DNA from: Orenia metallireducens
GTDB lineage: Bacteria > Bacillota > Halanaerobiia > Halobacteroidales > Halobacteroidaceae
NCBI RefSeq assembly: GCF_001693735.1
Contig: NZ_LWDV01000008.1
Location: 587,224 to 651,223 of the forward strand
Direction: 5' to 3'
DNA length: 64,000 nucleotides
The notes under the pieces were generated by a model. The model was not told the DNA's origin. It saw nothing but the letters and a program-made list of their open reading frames with translations, and did no database searches. Position 1 is the stretch's first letter. The number at the start of each line of letters is the position of its first letter. Positions 26,063-34,913 of this stretch are shown piece after piece. The position numbers were made by a program, and so were the translations under genes.

Positions 26063-26098
26063 GGATAAAATTCATTTTAGATTCACAAATCTATATAG
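26063..26098 (+). repeat. Solo 3' end of the IS630-type element
   Basis: The 36 bp are identical but for one base to 452-487, where they are the end of the transposase gene and its flank. Here no transposase is attached, so it is a relic of an excised or decayed copy. Confidence 0.6.
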
Positions 26099-26146
26099 GC
26101 ATGATTTGTAGTAGTATTTATAAAAGTAAGGTCAAGAGGTGAGGTA

Positions 26147-26365
26147 ATGAATGAAGAACTAATTAAACTATTGCTTGGAGTAGCTGCTATAGTTATCACT
26201 GTACTTATCATGTATATTCGGAGTGGTAGTAGAAAGTCTTTGTACAATTTTATACTTTCAGGCTTGATAAATTTTTGGGATAAAGTAGTTAAACTATTAT
26301 TTATAGTAGCAATTATTTGGTTCAGTATTAGATTAGCAGCTTATTTTTTAAGGAGGATATTATAG
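26147..26365 (+). CDS. Small two-helix membrane protein
   Basis: The 72-residue protein has membrane segments at 5-24 (ELIKLLLGVAAIVITVLIMY) and 46-65 (VVKLLFIVAIIWFSIRLAAY) with a basic inter-helix loop and C-terminus. I do not recognise a family. The stop directly abuts the recU GTG start, so the genes are co-transcribed, and the AGGAGG for recU lies within this gene. GAGGTGAGG precedes its own ATG. Confidence 0.65.
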   Translation: MNEELIKLLLGVAAIVITVLIMYIRSGSRKSLYNFILSGLINFWDKVVKLLFIVAIIWFSIRLAAYFLRRIL

Positions 26366-26896
26366 GTGTATTATGGTAGTCGTGGACAACTATTAGAAGA
26401 TATGATTGAAGAATCTAATAAACAATATGCTTTACAACAGATGGGAGTTATTCAGAAGATACCTACTCCAGTTAAGGTTTTAAATATTGACTCAAGGACT
26501 GGAAAGATTAATAATGGTTTTTATGAAAAGAAGTCTACAGTAGATTATATTGGTGTATTTAGAGGAGTTCCTCTTGCTTTTGATGCTAAAGAGACCAATG
26601 TTGATACTAGGTTAGATTTAAATAATGTTAAGGAGCATCAATACTACTTTTTAAAGAATTGGGTTGAGAATGGTGGTGTAGGATTTTTAATTGTCCATTT
26701 TACAAATTTAAATGAGAGCTATTATCTGCCCTTTGAGTTATTGGATGAATGTTGGACTAAGATGTTAGCTGGTGGTCGTAAGAGTATTCCTTATAAGAAG
26801 ATTTTTCAAGACGGTTATAGAATAGGTAGTAGAGGATTAATCTTTTTAGATTATCTAAGTATTGTAGAAGAGTATCTAACTACCAAAGATGGTTAG
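26366..26896 (+). CDS. recU: Holliday junction resolvase RecU
   Basis: This structure-specific nuclease cleaves four-way junctions during recombination and chromosome segregation in Firmicutes. The 176 residues show the N-terminal YGSRGQLLEDMIEESN, the active-site region STVDYIGVFRGVPLAFDAKET with catalytic Asp and Glu/Lys, and HQYYFLKNWVENGGVGFLIV. The length fits the family. The GTG start is preceded by AGGAGG. In Bacillus recU is paired with a penicillin-binding protein gene, which is absent here. Confidence 0.92.
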   Translation: MYYGSRGQLLEDMIEESNKQYALQQMGVIQKIPTPVKVLNIDSRTGKINNGFYEKKSTVDYIGVFRGVPLAFDAKETNVDTRLDLNNVKEHQYYFLKNWVENGGVGFLIVHFTNLNESYYLPFELLDECWTKMLAGGRKSIPYKKIFQDGYRIGSRGLIFLDYLSIVEEYLTTKDG

Positions 26897-27055
26897 AATA
26901 GAAGGATTAGTGATTAAATCTATTTATAATCTTGATTTTTTCAATTAGGTGTAATAAAATATATATGGTTATCCAAAAATAATTAAATAAAATAAATTGT
27001 ATAATTTAGAATATAATAACTATATTATGTGTAGAGGATTTTAGGAGGGATAAAG

Positions 27056-27418
27056 ATGGGAAAGAAAATATTAATTACTGATGATGCGAATTTCATGAGA
27101 ACGATGCTTGCCAAAATAGTTGAAGAGAATGGTTATGAAGTAGTAGGAACTGCAGAGAACGGTGAGGTGGCGATTCAAAAATATAAAGAATTAAAACCTG
27201 ATTTGGTAACTATGGACATCACTATGCCTGGTATGGATGGTATCGAAGCTACTAAAGGTATCATGGCAGTAGATCCAAATGCAAAGATTGTTGTATGTAG
27301 TGCTATGGGGCAAAAACCTATGGTATTAGAAGCTATTGAAGCTGGAGCAAAGGACTTTATAGTAAAGCCTATTAAACCAGAAAAAGTTAAAGAGACTTTA
27401 GCTAAATTAATAGGCTAA
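27056..27418 (+). CDS. cheY: Stand-alone CheY-type response regulator
   Basis: The 120-residue single receiver domain has ITDDANFMRTML at the acidic pocket, phospho-acceptor D54 (LVTMDITMPGMDG), Ser/Thr switch VVCSAMGQ and FIVKPIKPEKV. It closely matches the CheY form used by Firmicutes motility, where it binds the flagellar switch FliM. It stands alone outside a chemotaxis operon, so a dedicated partner cannot be named. The Rossmann-MCP protein at 56443 is another chemosensory element in the window. The start follows GGAGGGAT. Confidence 0.9.
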   Translation: MGKKILITDDANFMRTMLAKIVEENGYEVVGTAENGEVAIQKYKELKPDLVTMDITMPGMDGIEATKGIMAVDPNAKIVVCSAMGQKPMVLEAIEAGAKDFIVKPIKPEKVKETLAKLIG

Positions 27419-28089
27419 TTAAAATTATTTTCTTTAATTTATCAAAAATATGAATTTCTAAAGAATACTTTATATTAAAATAAATTTAAATTTATTTAGT
27501 TGAACCATTTGGATAATAATTAATAAATATTTTAGTATAAGAATGATTAATTTAATAAGTAATTAAAAAGTTATTTTATAAAATATTTTTAAATATATTC
27601 TTATTAAATAAAAACCAGTTAATCTTAAGATTAACTGGTTTTTATTTAGTTATATAATTGAAACTGTATATCTAAATAACTTAATATATTTGTTAAATTT
27701 TAATTTAAATGTATAGATTAACCGAAATAACTTAATCTTAATAATAAAGTTTATTAAATAGACATTTTAACTATTATTAGCTAATCTCATGGTCATCTAT
27801 TTTCTGTTTCTATTTTAATATATTTAGTATAAATATTAGGATAAGTGGATAATGTATATTTAAATTACAACTCACACAAGTCTTTATTGAGATTAGCTTC
27901 TTTACTAAAATTATTCTTTTGAATTGTTTAATTTAGACAAGAGATAAAATTTTTTTGATGATAAAAAGGGATATATAGTTATTTATCGAAAGTGATAAAT
28001 AGGGAGAAATATTTTCTAGTTTTATATAATATTTAGTTATGGTTTTGTCAAAATAATTAATTTTTAAATAGTAGGGGGAATTTTAATTT
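27419..28089. other. AT-rich intergenic region
   Basis: Nothing coding was seen in about 670 bp. It contains the palindromic terminator at 27605-27648 and a small hairpin TATTTATC-GAAAGT-GATAAATA at 27980-28001 in the presumed leader of the acylphosphatase gene. The rest is very AT-rich. Confidence 0.5.
27605..27648. terminator. 44-bp perfect palindrome, bidirectional terminator
   Basis: Core AACCAGTTAATCTT/AAGATTAACTGGTT is flanked by A and T runs. It lies about 190 bp past cheY with no gene between, so cheY may have a long 3' UTR. Confidence 0.75.
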
Positions 28090-28377
28090 ATGCCTAATAG
28101 TGATTTAAAAGCAATAAAAGTAATTGTTAAAGGAAGGATTCAGGGGGTAGGTTATAGAGCTAATACCCATAAAAAAGCTACTCAGTTAGGTATTACTGGT
28201 TATATACGTAGTGTGCAGGGTAGAGAGATAGAACTTGTGGCAGAAGGAACAGAAGAGGCTTTGGAAGAACTAATAGAATTTTTAGAAGAAGGACCTTCTG
28301 GTGCTGAAATTGAAGAATGTAAAGTTAAATGGATAGCAGCAAGTAATGAGTTTATTAGATTCTCTATTAAGTATTAG
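28090..28377 (+). CDS. acyP: Acylphosphatase
   Basis: This 95-residue enzyme hydrolyses carboxyl-phosphate bonds such as those of acetyl phosphate or carbamoyl phosphate. The catalytic loop GRIQGVGYRANTHKKATQLG supplies the active-site Arg, and ITGYIRSVQGREIELVAEG and the GPSGAEIEECK strand complete the family pattern. Length is standard. The asparagine usually found in the GxVrNxxDG region is replaced here by IRSVQG, so the second catalytic residue is atypical and activity might be reduced. The start follows GTAGGGGGA. A Cys-rich protein gene follows within 20 bp. Confidence 0.88.
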   Translation: MPNSDLKAIKVIVKGRIQGVGYRANTHKKATQLGITGYIRSVQGREIELVAEGTEEALEELIEFLEEGPSGAEIEECKVKWIAASNEFIRFSIKY

Positions 28378-28394
28378 AGGTAGAGGTGATAATT

Positions 28395-28706
28395 GTGGGA
28401 TTTTTTTCAAAAATAAAGGAGCTTTTTTTATTTGATGATACTAAGAGTGGTAAAGACTTAATTGATATACATGTAAAGTGTAATAAATGTGGAGAGAGAA
28501 TTGACTCTTATTTTAGAAAAAATTATGATTTACAGAGTAGTTATGGAGAAGAAAAATGGGCTTATTTGATTGATAAAAATTTAGTGTGTCCAGGTTGCTA
28601 TCAAAATATCACTATGAGAATAGAGTTTGATAATCTACTTAATAAGATTAATAGTGAATTGGCTGGTGGAGAATTTATTGTTGGGGAGGATAGTTCTCTA
28701 AATTAA
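28395..28706 (+). CDS. Putative zinc-ribbon protein
   Basis: The protein has about 103 residues. After a hydrophobic N-terminal stretch it has CNKCGERI and, about 40 residues later, CPGCYQNI, which together can form a four-Cys zinc ribbon. A tail of about 40 residues follows. I do not recognise a named family. I prefer GTG 28395, as AGAGGTGAT lies at good spacing; GTG 28386 is also in frame. It probably forms an operon with the acylphosphatase gene. Confidence 0.65.
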   Translation: MGFFSKIKELFLFDDTKSGKDLIDIHVKCNKCGERIDSYFRKNYDLQSSYGEEKWAYLIDKNLVCPGCYQNITMRIEFDNLLNKINSELAGGEFIVGEDSSLN

Positions 28707-29109
28707 TATTGTTAATCTTTAGATTCTAATTATTTTTCAAGCCCTTATATCAGGGAGTTCATAATTGGCTATTGCTGATAGTCAATAGTTGATGAAACTC
28801 TCTGATATAATAAATTTTTTGTACATAATTTAGTTAAATTTTGATTTTTATTATTTATTTTTGTAGTAAAATTTGGTATGGTGAATTAATGAATGGGAAT
28901 GTTTAATATATTATCTTTAAATTGATTTTATTTAGTGTTTATTTAAAAGTTTATATTTATCGATAGAATTTGATATATTTTATATAAATTTAATAATTAT
29001 ACATAGTTTAATAAACCTAATATATAATGGTTTATATTTTAGAAGAAATTGTAAAGTTATCGGAAGTATATTTTAACTTTGTTGGAAAATGATTTTGGGA
29101 GGATACAAT
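28707..29109. other. Intergenic region with a long imperfect hairpin
   Basis: No gene was seen. At 28747-28812 an imperfect hairpin pairs TATATCAGGGAGTT with AACTCTCTGATATA, with an inner ATTGGCTAT/ATAGTCAAT arm, followed by AAATTTTTTG. It is probably the terminator of the acylphosphatase unit. The remainder is AT-rich. Confidence 0.5.
28747..28818 (+). terminator. Long two-part hairpin, probable terminator
   Basis: The outer stem is TATATCAG-GAGTT / AACTC-CTGATATA, with a second inner stem, then a T-rich stretch. It is longer than usual for a simple terminator. Confidence 0.45.
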
Positions 29110-29637
29110 ATGAATGTGGCTAATCTTCTAACTTTGAGTCGAATTATACTATTGCCTTTTTTCATCATCATCTTTTTTAGTAATTATGAAAATAACTTTA
29201 TGATTGCTGGAATGATATTTGCTATATCTGGATTAACGGACTTACTTGATGGGTATGTGGCTAGAAAATATAATCAAGTTTCTCACTTAGGGAGATTATT
29301 AGACCCTTTGGCAGATAAATTAACTATGATTTCGGTATTTATTATATTAGCAATTAATAACTCTATTCATAGAGGGATTATTGGGGTCATTTTAGTTAGA
29401 GAATTTATTATATTAATTGGCTCTTGTGTTGTTTATTTTAATAGTGATGATATTATCAGTCCAAGCAAGTTTGGTAAATCAGCTACTTTCTTATTGTATG
29501 TAACTGCAGCTGCTTATATTTTAAATTTTTCTATCTTCAAGTATACTATATTTATAGCCCTTCCTTTGACGATTATATCTGGGGTTAGTTACTGTCTTGA
29601 GGCTTATAAATTTTTATTCAAGAGCAAAAATATCTAA
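29110..29637 (+). CDS. pgsA: CDP-diacylglycerol-glycerol-3-phosphate phosphatidyltransferase
   Basis: This membrane enzyme makes phosphatidylglycerol phosphate, the first committed step to PG and cardiolipin. The 175-residue protein has the CDP-alcohol phosphatidyltransferase motif DGYVARKYNQVSHLGRLLDP and LADK (D-G-x2-A-R-x8-G-x3-D-x3-D), and about four to five membrane helices. NLLTLSRIILLPFFI at the N-terminus is typical of PgsA. ATG 29110 was chosen because GGGAGGA precedes it at 7 nt; ATG 29089 is also in frame but lacks a site. PssA is the main alternative. Confidence 0.85.
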   Translation: MNVANLLTLSRIILLPFFIIIFFSNYENNFMIAGMIFAISGLTDLLDGYVARKYNQVSHLGRLLDPLADKLTMISVFIILAINNSIHRGIIGVILVREFIILIGSCVVYFNSDDIISPSKFGKSATFLLYVTAAAYILNFSIFKYTIFIALPLTIISGVSYCLEAYKFLFKSKNI

Positions 29638-29747
29638 TGATTCAAATTAATTTAGAAACTTTAATTTAAATATTTTTGAATCAAAGGAAACATTTATTAT
29701 AATTGACTTATATTTTCCTTTGATTCAATTTGTTGTTATTTTTCAGT

Positions 29748-30176
29748 TTATTGGGCAAAGACATGATTACCTATTTGATTAACTACTGGTCTATTATAAA
29801 TCCATGAAGAAGTAGTTTTGAGAGGATTATAATAGAATAGAGCTCCATTAGTAGGATCAACTCCATCTATAGCTGAGATGGCAGCTTTAGATGCTTCAGA
29901 GTCAGGTTCTAATTGGAATTGACCATCGCTAATAGCGGTAAAAGCTAAGGGTTGATAAATAACCTCTGAAATGGTATCTGGAAACTCTTTGCTTTTGACT
30001 CTATTAAGAACTACAGCTCCTACAGCAATCTTTCCAGTAAAAGGTTCTCCTCTAGCTTCAGCATGAATTATTTTAGCCAATAGATAAAATTCATCTGGGC
30101 TAATAGAGTTTTTTAAAGGTTTTTGAGCTAAAACTGGACTGATAAATAGAGCTAAAATCAGGGGGATGATAGACAC
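29748..30176 (-). CDS. SleB-type cell wall (spore cortex) hydrolase
   Basis: The 142-residue secreted hydrolase_2 domain protein begins with a signal peptide ending SPVLA. Its catalytic domain reads LLAKIIHAEARGEPFTGKIA, GAVVLNRVKSKEFPDTISEV, YQPLAFTAISDGQF and NGALFYYNPLKTT, typical of SleB/CwlJ lytic enzymes of spore germination. The peptidoglycan-binding domain of true SleB is absent. The best ribosome site (AAGAGGTGAT) precedes ATG 30191, but that frame meets TGA after two codons (ATG AAA TGA AGA ACA GTG). Translation must restart at GTG 30176 or the gene is damaged. Confidence 0.75.
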   Translation of the reverse strand: MSIIPLILALFISPVLAQKPLKNSISPDEFYLLAKIIHAEARGEPFTGKIAVGAVVLNRVKSKEFPDTISEVIYQPLAFTAISDGQFQLEPDSEASKAAISAIDGVDPTNGALFYYNPLKTTSSWIYNRPVVNQIGNHVFAQ

Positions 30177-30399
30177 TGTTCTTCATTTCATTGTTTATCA
30201 CCTCTTATCAATCTTTAGCTATATTTTATTATTAATTATTATAATATTTCTGAAGATAAAGTATACTAAGAATAAATTAAAGTACTAATTAAAATTAGTT
30301 ATTATTACAAATTTGAACTATCATTAAAGCTGTGCCTCTTAGTTTGATTTTTAGAAATATTAGCTTTATATAGTAACTTGCTTGAAGGGAGAGACTGAT

Positions 30400-30783
30400 A
30401 TGGATTATGTTCAACCTGCTTTAGAAAAACAGGCTTATGCAGTGGTAGGTGCATCAAATAACAAAAATAAGTACGGTTATAAGGTGTTTAATTTTTTAAA
30501 GAATCATAATATTAAAGTTTATCCTATTAACCCTAATAATGAGCAGATAGAAGGGACAAGCTGTTATGATGATTTATCAAAAGTTCCGGAAAAGATTGAT
30601 GTAGTTGTTACAGTTGTGCCCCCTTCAATTACCAAAAAGATAGTAAAGGAGTCTAGTTATTTAAAGATAGAATATATTTGGATGCAACCAGGATCAGAGT
30701 TTGAAGATGCAGAGAGATACTGTGAACACTTGGGGATAAAGTCTATTATCAATAGATGTATCATGGTAGAGATGAACAAATAA
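30400..30783 (+). CDS. CoA-binding domain protein
   Basis: The 127-residue single Rossmann-like domain is of the CoA_binding_2 type (YccU-like). It has YAVVGASNNKNKYGYKVF near the N-terminus, VYPINPNNEQIEGTSCYDDL, VVTVVPP and the C-terminal IIN-RCIMVE. In known relatives the domain binds CoA; no enzymatic activity is assigned. ATG 30400 follows AAGGGAGAG; TTG 30382 is in frame but less likely. It is probably monocistronic. Confidence 0.85.
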   Translation: MDYVQPALEKQAYAVVGASNNKNKYGYKVFNFLKNHNIKVYPINPNNEQIEGTSCYDDLSKVPEKIDVVVTVVPPSITKKIVKESSYLKIEYIWMQPGSEFEDAERYCEHLGIKSIINRCIMVEMNK

Positions 30784-30868
30784 GTTTTTGAAAATTTTAA
30801 ATATATTACATCTATTAGTGCTGACTTTCGATTAGTTAGTTTAAGAATAGTTAAAGGGAGGGATTTAA

Positions 30869-31207
30869 ATGGAGACAAAGAATTGGTATCCATTTAGTGA
30901 AATCAATGTTTTGCGGGATAGGATCAATTTATTTGGTGATGAAAGTATGATTGAATACAGTAAAATGGCAGATCCTACAGTTGATATTTATGAAGAGGAA
31001 GAGTCTTTAATAATTAGAATTAGTTTGGGATATATTGATTTAGAAAGTATTGAGATATCAATAAGTGAAGAAAGCATAGTGATTCATTCAGCAGATAGAG
31101 ACTGTATAATTAAGAGTATTTCTTTACCTACTAAGGTTGATGATAATAAGGCTAATATTGAATTAAAAGAAGGAGTAATTAAAATAATTGTTCCTGTAAC
31201 TAATTAA
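30869..31207 (+). CDS. Hsp20/alpha-crystallin-like small heat shock protein
   Basis: The 112-residue protein has an alpha-crystallin domain: PTVDIYEEEESLIIRISLG, ESIEISISEESIVIHSA, SISLPTKVDDNKANIELKEG and IKIIVPV. These correspond to the expected beta-strands and the A-x-x-x-x-G-V-type motif (here IELKEGVIKI). The N-terminal arm is short and the C-terminal I-x-I anchor is reduced to IIVPV, so oligomer size may be small. It would act as an ATP-independent holdase. GGGAGGG precedes the ATG. Confidence 0.8.
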   Translation: METKNWYPFSEINVLRDRINLFGDESMIEYSKMADPTVDIYEEEESLIIRISLGYIDLESIEISISEESIVIHSADRDCIIKSISLPTKVDDNKANIELKEGVIKIIVPVTN

Positions 31208-31440
31208 TTAAATAAAGATCTAAATTAATTTAGTCAAGTATATCATATGCTTGACTATTTTTCTTAAATTTATTATAATAAAATGTCTGTGTTTTTAATC
31301 TCCAAAAAGTATTATTGGGATGGTAAATGATCTTTAGATGAGCTGTAAATTTAGAAAATCCATCTATAAAACGATTAAATTAAAGGCCAATAAGTTAAAG
31401 TCATCCCATTTTTCAATATAATAATTTAGGAGGAAATCGA

Positions 31441-32265
31441 ATGGAAAATAGGAATCATGTAGTAGAATACGAGGAAATTGATTTAAGAGAATACCTTAGT
31501 ATAATGATTAAGAGAAAAAATTTAATTATTGGGATACTTATTTTTGGGATATTATCTGGTATGATACTAAATTTATTATTAAAACCTGTCTATCAATCTG
31601 AGGCAGTTATTAAGCTTAGTAATTCTAGTGCTCAATATTCTAATATAAATTATGCTAAACAAAAGATTAAGAGTTTAGATTATATGAAAGAGATAAATAA
31701 TAAATTTGAATTAGGCTATGATTTAAATAAACTTAATAAATTTAAAGAGGAAAATTTAGAGATTAATGAAATAGAAGATACTCTATTAGCTATTTCATTT
31801 AAGAGTAATGATCCTAAGAGATCAGAATTAATACTTAGTGGGCTATTAACTCTATTTAAAGAGGATAGTTCTAGAAAGTTTAAAGTAGCACAGCAAGAAA
31901 GACTGGACTATTTAGCAGCTATTAATGCTGAAATTTCTGAAATAAATCAAGAATTACAGGAAAATAATGAAGAAATTAGAGAAGTAGAAGATATGGGATT
32001 ATCTGTTGGTGATAAAGTTATCATTGGTAGTAATATAAATGACAGGTTAAGAAATATTAGGGAGATAAATGTATCTTTAATTAATAGAAAGCAAGACATT
32101 ATTCGACAATTAAATAACATGGAAGAGTTAGAGGTTATTAATTTCCCTATCGTTCCTGAAACTCCGATTAAACCAAATAAGCTATTAAATCTAGCTATCA
32201 GTACTATGTTAGGTCTATTTATAGGGATATTTATAGCATTCTTCTTAGAATTTTTAGAGGAATAA
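31441..32265 (+). CDS. Wzz/GumC-type polysaccharide chain-length protein
   Basis: This 274-residue inner membrane protein has two membrane helices flanking a periplasmic coiled coil. The N-terminal segment DLREYLSIMIKRKNLIIGIL leads into helix 1. The PVYQSEAVIKL strand and a long helical region follow. A proline-rich PETPIKPNKLLNLAIS precedes helix 2, the usual PCP-family signature. It lacks a fused tyrosine kinase. Its normal partners, polysaccharide polymerase and glycosyltransferases, are not adjacent, so it is an orphan here. The start follows GGAGGAAA. Confidence 0.82.
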   Translation: MENRNHVVEYEEIDLREYLSIMIKRKNLIIGILIFGILSGMILNLLLKPVYQSEAVIKLSNSSAQYSNINYAKQKIKSLDYMKEINNKFELGYDLNKLNKFKEENLEINEIEDTLLAISFKSNDPKRSELILSGLLTLFKEDSSRKFKVAQQERLDYLAAINAEISEINQELQENNEEIREVEDMGLSVGDKVIIGSNINDRLRNIREINVSLINRKQDIIRQLNNMEELEVINFPIVPETPIKPNKLLNLAISTMLGLFIGIFIAFFLEFLEE

Positions 32266-32333
32266 CTTGTTATAAATTAAGTTTAAATATATTAACTTAT
32301 TTAATTATTAATCTTTAATAAAGGGGAGTAATC

Positions 32334-34727
32334 ATGGTATTACCTAAGATTCTTTACCAGAACTTAAAGAGATATTTTGGATATAATGATTTCAGACCTA
32401 GGCAGAAAGAGGTATTGAGGTATTTATTTGCTGGTAATGATCTAGTAGCTATCTTACCAACAGGAAGTGGTAAATCTCTTTGCTATCAATTGCCTGCTAC
32501 TTGCTTATCTGGTCTGGTTGTAGTAGTATCTCCTTTAATCTCTTTAATGAAGGATCAGGTAGATAGTTTGAGATCTAGAGGTATTAGAGCAACTTATATT
32601 AACAGTTCCCTAAATTGGTCTGAGCAACAGAGGAGATTAAAAGGGATTATACAAGGAGATTATAATATTATTTATATTGCTCCAGAACGTTTCGAATCTA
32701 ATGTTTTTTTAGATAGGTTAACTCAGGTAAAGGTTGCTTTATTTGCTATTGATGAAGCCCATTGTATCTCTGAATGGGGTCATGATTTTAGACCAAGTTA
32801 TCTGAAACTAGCGCAAGTAAGAAAGAAGTTAGGTAATCCTAGATTGATTGCATTAACAGCTACTGCTACTCCTGAGGTTAGAAAAGATATTATTAAGGGC
32901 TTAGGTTTAAGAGACTTTAAATTATTGATAAAGGGCTTTGAGAGAAGAAATCTCTACTTAGAAGTAAAGCAGGTAGAGAATGAGCTTGTTAAAAAAGAAG
33001 AACTATTGCGCATATTGACTTATAATCCATTGCCTGCAATTGTCTACGTAGGAACTAGAAATAGAGTAGAAGAGATAATAGCCTTTCTGGAAGATAAATT
33101 TTCAGTAATAGGATATCATGGAGGAATGAAATCTCATGAGAGAAGAAGATCTCAAGAACTCTTTATGGCAGGAAGTTATGATATTGTTATAGCTACAAAT
33201 GCCTTTGGAATGGGAGTTGATAAGTCTGATGTTAGGCTTGTAGTTCATTATGAATTGCCTGGTACTTTAGAGGCCTATTATCAGGAGATCGGTAGAGCAG
33301 GCAGGGATGGTTTTGCTAGTAAATGTATACTTCTTTATCAAGAAGAAGACAGTGACTTAAGAGAGTTCTTTATCGATAATGATTATCCACAGAAGGATAT
33401 AGTAGAAGAGGTTTATTCTTTCTTCTTAGCTCAAAATCAACAAGAGGTAGAGGTTAATTTTAATCAGCTTTACCTTCAGCTAAGAAATCTCCCTAGTAAG
33501 CTAGCACTTGATGCTACATTGAGGTTATTAAGAAAAGAAGGTTATTTAAAGCGCATTTCTAGTAAAGACCAAGAGATAACTTATCAGATTTTAGAGCAGG
33601 TAGAGCCTAAGCAATTGGAGATAGATTATTTACAGCTACAATATCTTAAAAAGAATAAGTATCAAAAATTATCTGAGTTAAAGGGGTATATAGGTACTAA
33701 AGAATGTCGCCATCAATATATACTAAATTATTTTGGTGATGAAGAAGCCTTAAATTACTGTCCAGGTTGTGATAATTGTGATGAAGTTAGGCAGACTAGA
33801 GTTATAACTAAGGAGTTAGGTATTTTAGTACAAAAGATTCTAAGTTGTGTGATTAAGCTTGGTGGTAGATTTGGAGTTACTACTATAGCCAAGGTATTGA
33901 CAGGCTCCAAATCAAAGAAGTTACTAGGGAGGGGCTTGGACAAGGTATCTACTTACGGAATTGTCAATGATTTTAGCTATGAAGATATTATTAGCATAAT
34001 AGAGGAATTGATTGAGGCTAGATACCTTAAAAGGGATATGGGCAGATATCCTACAGTCCAAATTACTAAGGCAGGTTATAAGATCCTACATCAGCCCTAT
34101 AACTTAGATTGGAACTTGGTTAGAGAAGAGAAAGAAATAAATAATTTAGCTAATCAGGCTAGATTAGAACTGTTGAATAAATTGAAGGATTTAAGAACTA
34201 GATTGTCTAAAGAATTTAATCAGGCTCCTTTTATTATAGCCCATGATAAGACTTTAGAAGAGCTCGTAAGGAGATTACCTAAGAATAGAGAAGAGATGTT
34301 AAAGGTCAGAGGTTTTGGAGAGGTTACTTATAGAAGGTATGGTGAATCTTTTTTAAAAGTTATTCAAGAATTTTTACAGGTTGAACCAGAATTAGATAGG
34401 ATAGAAACTCCTATTTGTTTAGATGGAACCTATGAGGAGACTTTTAACTTATATAAATGTGGACTACCCTTAGAAGATATTTCAAAAGAAAGAGGGTTAG
34501 CAGTGGGAACAATAGTAGACCATTTATCAAAGCTAATAGAGTCAGGAGTAGAGATTGATACGAGAAGATTTATCTCTGCTAGTGAGTTAGAAGAGATAAG
34601 AGCTGCCATTGCTAAAGTAGGATATCAAACTTTAAAAGAAATTAAAGAGTTAGTTAATGATGAGATTGACTATAATAAGATAAAATTAGTGGTTGCAGGC
34701 TATAAGAAGGAGTTTATGCCAAATTGA
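32334..34727 (+). CDS. recQ: RecQ DNA helicase with C-terminal HTH extension
   Basis: This 797-residue 3'-5' helicase acts in replication fork repair. Motifs: RPRQKEVL, Walker A LPTGSGKSLCYQLP, DEAH box IDEAHCISEWGHDFRP, TATATPEV, ATNAFGMGVDKSDVR, EIGRAGRDG, the zinc-binding Cys cluster (CRHQYILNYFG, CPGCDNC) and RQC winged helix. An HRDC domain follows at about 620-690, then a ~100-residue tail with a helix-turn-helix look (LPLEDISKERGLAVGTIVDH). That tail matches the long Firmicutes RecQ form rather than the ~610-residue E. coli form. The stop lies in a 66-bp palindrome. Confidence 0.95.
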   Translation: MVLPKILYQNLKRYFGYNDFRPRQKEVLRYLFAGNDLVAILPTGSGKSLCYQLPATCLSGLVVVVSPLISLMKDQVDSLRSRGIRATYINSSLNWSEQQRRLKGIIQGDYNIIYIAPERFESNVFLDRLTQVKVALFAIDEAHCISEWGHDFRPSYLKLAQVRKKLGNPRLIALTATATPEVRKDIIKGLGLRDFKLLIKGFERRNLYLEVKQVENELVKKEELLRILTYNPLPAIVYVGTRNRVEEIIAFLEDKFSVIGYHGGMKSHERRRSQELFMAGSYDIVIATNAFGMGVDKSDVRLVVHYELPGTLEAYYQEIGRAGRDGFASKCILLYQEEDSDLREFFIDNDYPQKDIVEEVYSFFLAQNQQEVEVNFNQLYLQLRNLPSKLALDATLRLLRKEGYLKRISSKDQEITYQILEQVEPKQLEIDYLQLQYLKKNKYQKLSELKGYIGTKECRHQYILNYFGDEEALNYCPGCDNCDEVRQTRVITKELGILVQKILSCVIKLGGRFGVTTIAKVLTGSKSKKLLGRGLDKVSTYGIVNDFSYEDIISIIEELIEARYLKRDMGRYPTVQITKAGYKILHQPYNLDWNLVREEKEINNLANQARLELLNKLKDLRTRLSKEFNQAPFIIAHDKTLEELVRRLPKNREEMLKVRGFGEVTYRRYGESFLKVIQEFLQVEPELDRIETPICLDGTYEETFNLYKCGLPLEDISKERGLAVGTIVDHLSKLIESGVEIDTRRFISASELEEIRAAIAKVGYQTLKEIKELVNDEIDYNKIKLVVAGYKKEFMPN

Positions 34728-34785
34728 CCATATAAAAAGCCAGTTACTCTATATAGAGTAACTGGCTTTTTATATGGTCAATTTG
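34720..34785. terminator. 66-bp perfect palindrome over the recQ stop codon
   Basis: The sequence is perfectly symmetric around 34752/34753, with core AAAGCCAGTTACTCTAT/ATAGAGTAACTGGCTTT. It begins within the last sense codons of recQ and includes TGA 34725-34727. It can terminate in both directions, although the next gene is not convergent. Confidence 0.9.
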
Positions 34786-34913
34786 AGATGTTTTTGTAAT
34801 ATCTAAAGTTAATCTAGATAGACTTCGTTAACAATTACCATTATTTAAGCTCATATTTCTCTTTTGTGTCGAGTATATATATACTAATCAAATATGAAAT
34901 ATGGGTGATTGCT

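Larger units (their letters stand above)
25562..26146. other. Intergenic region with two repeat types
   Basis: There is no gene. It contains an inverted-repeat element at 25711-25919 and an isolated IS630-type 3' end at 26063-26098. Between them are segments related to TTTCACTCTAAAGTTGG and ACTTAGACTGAAATTTT. Confidence 0.5.
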
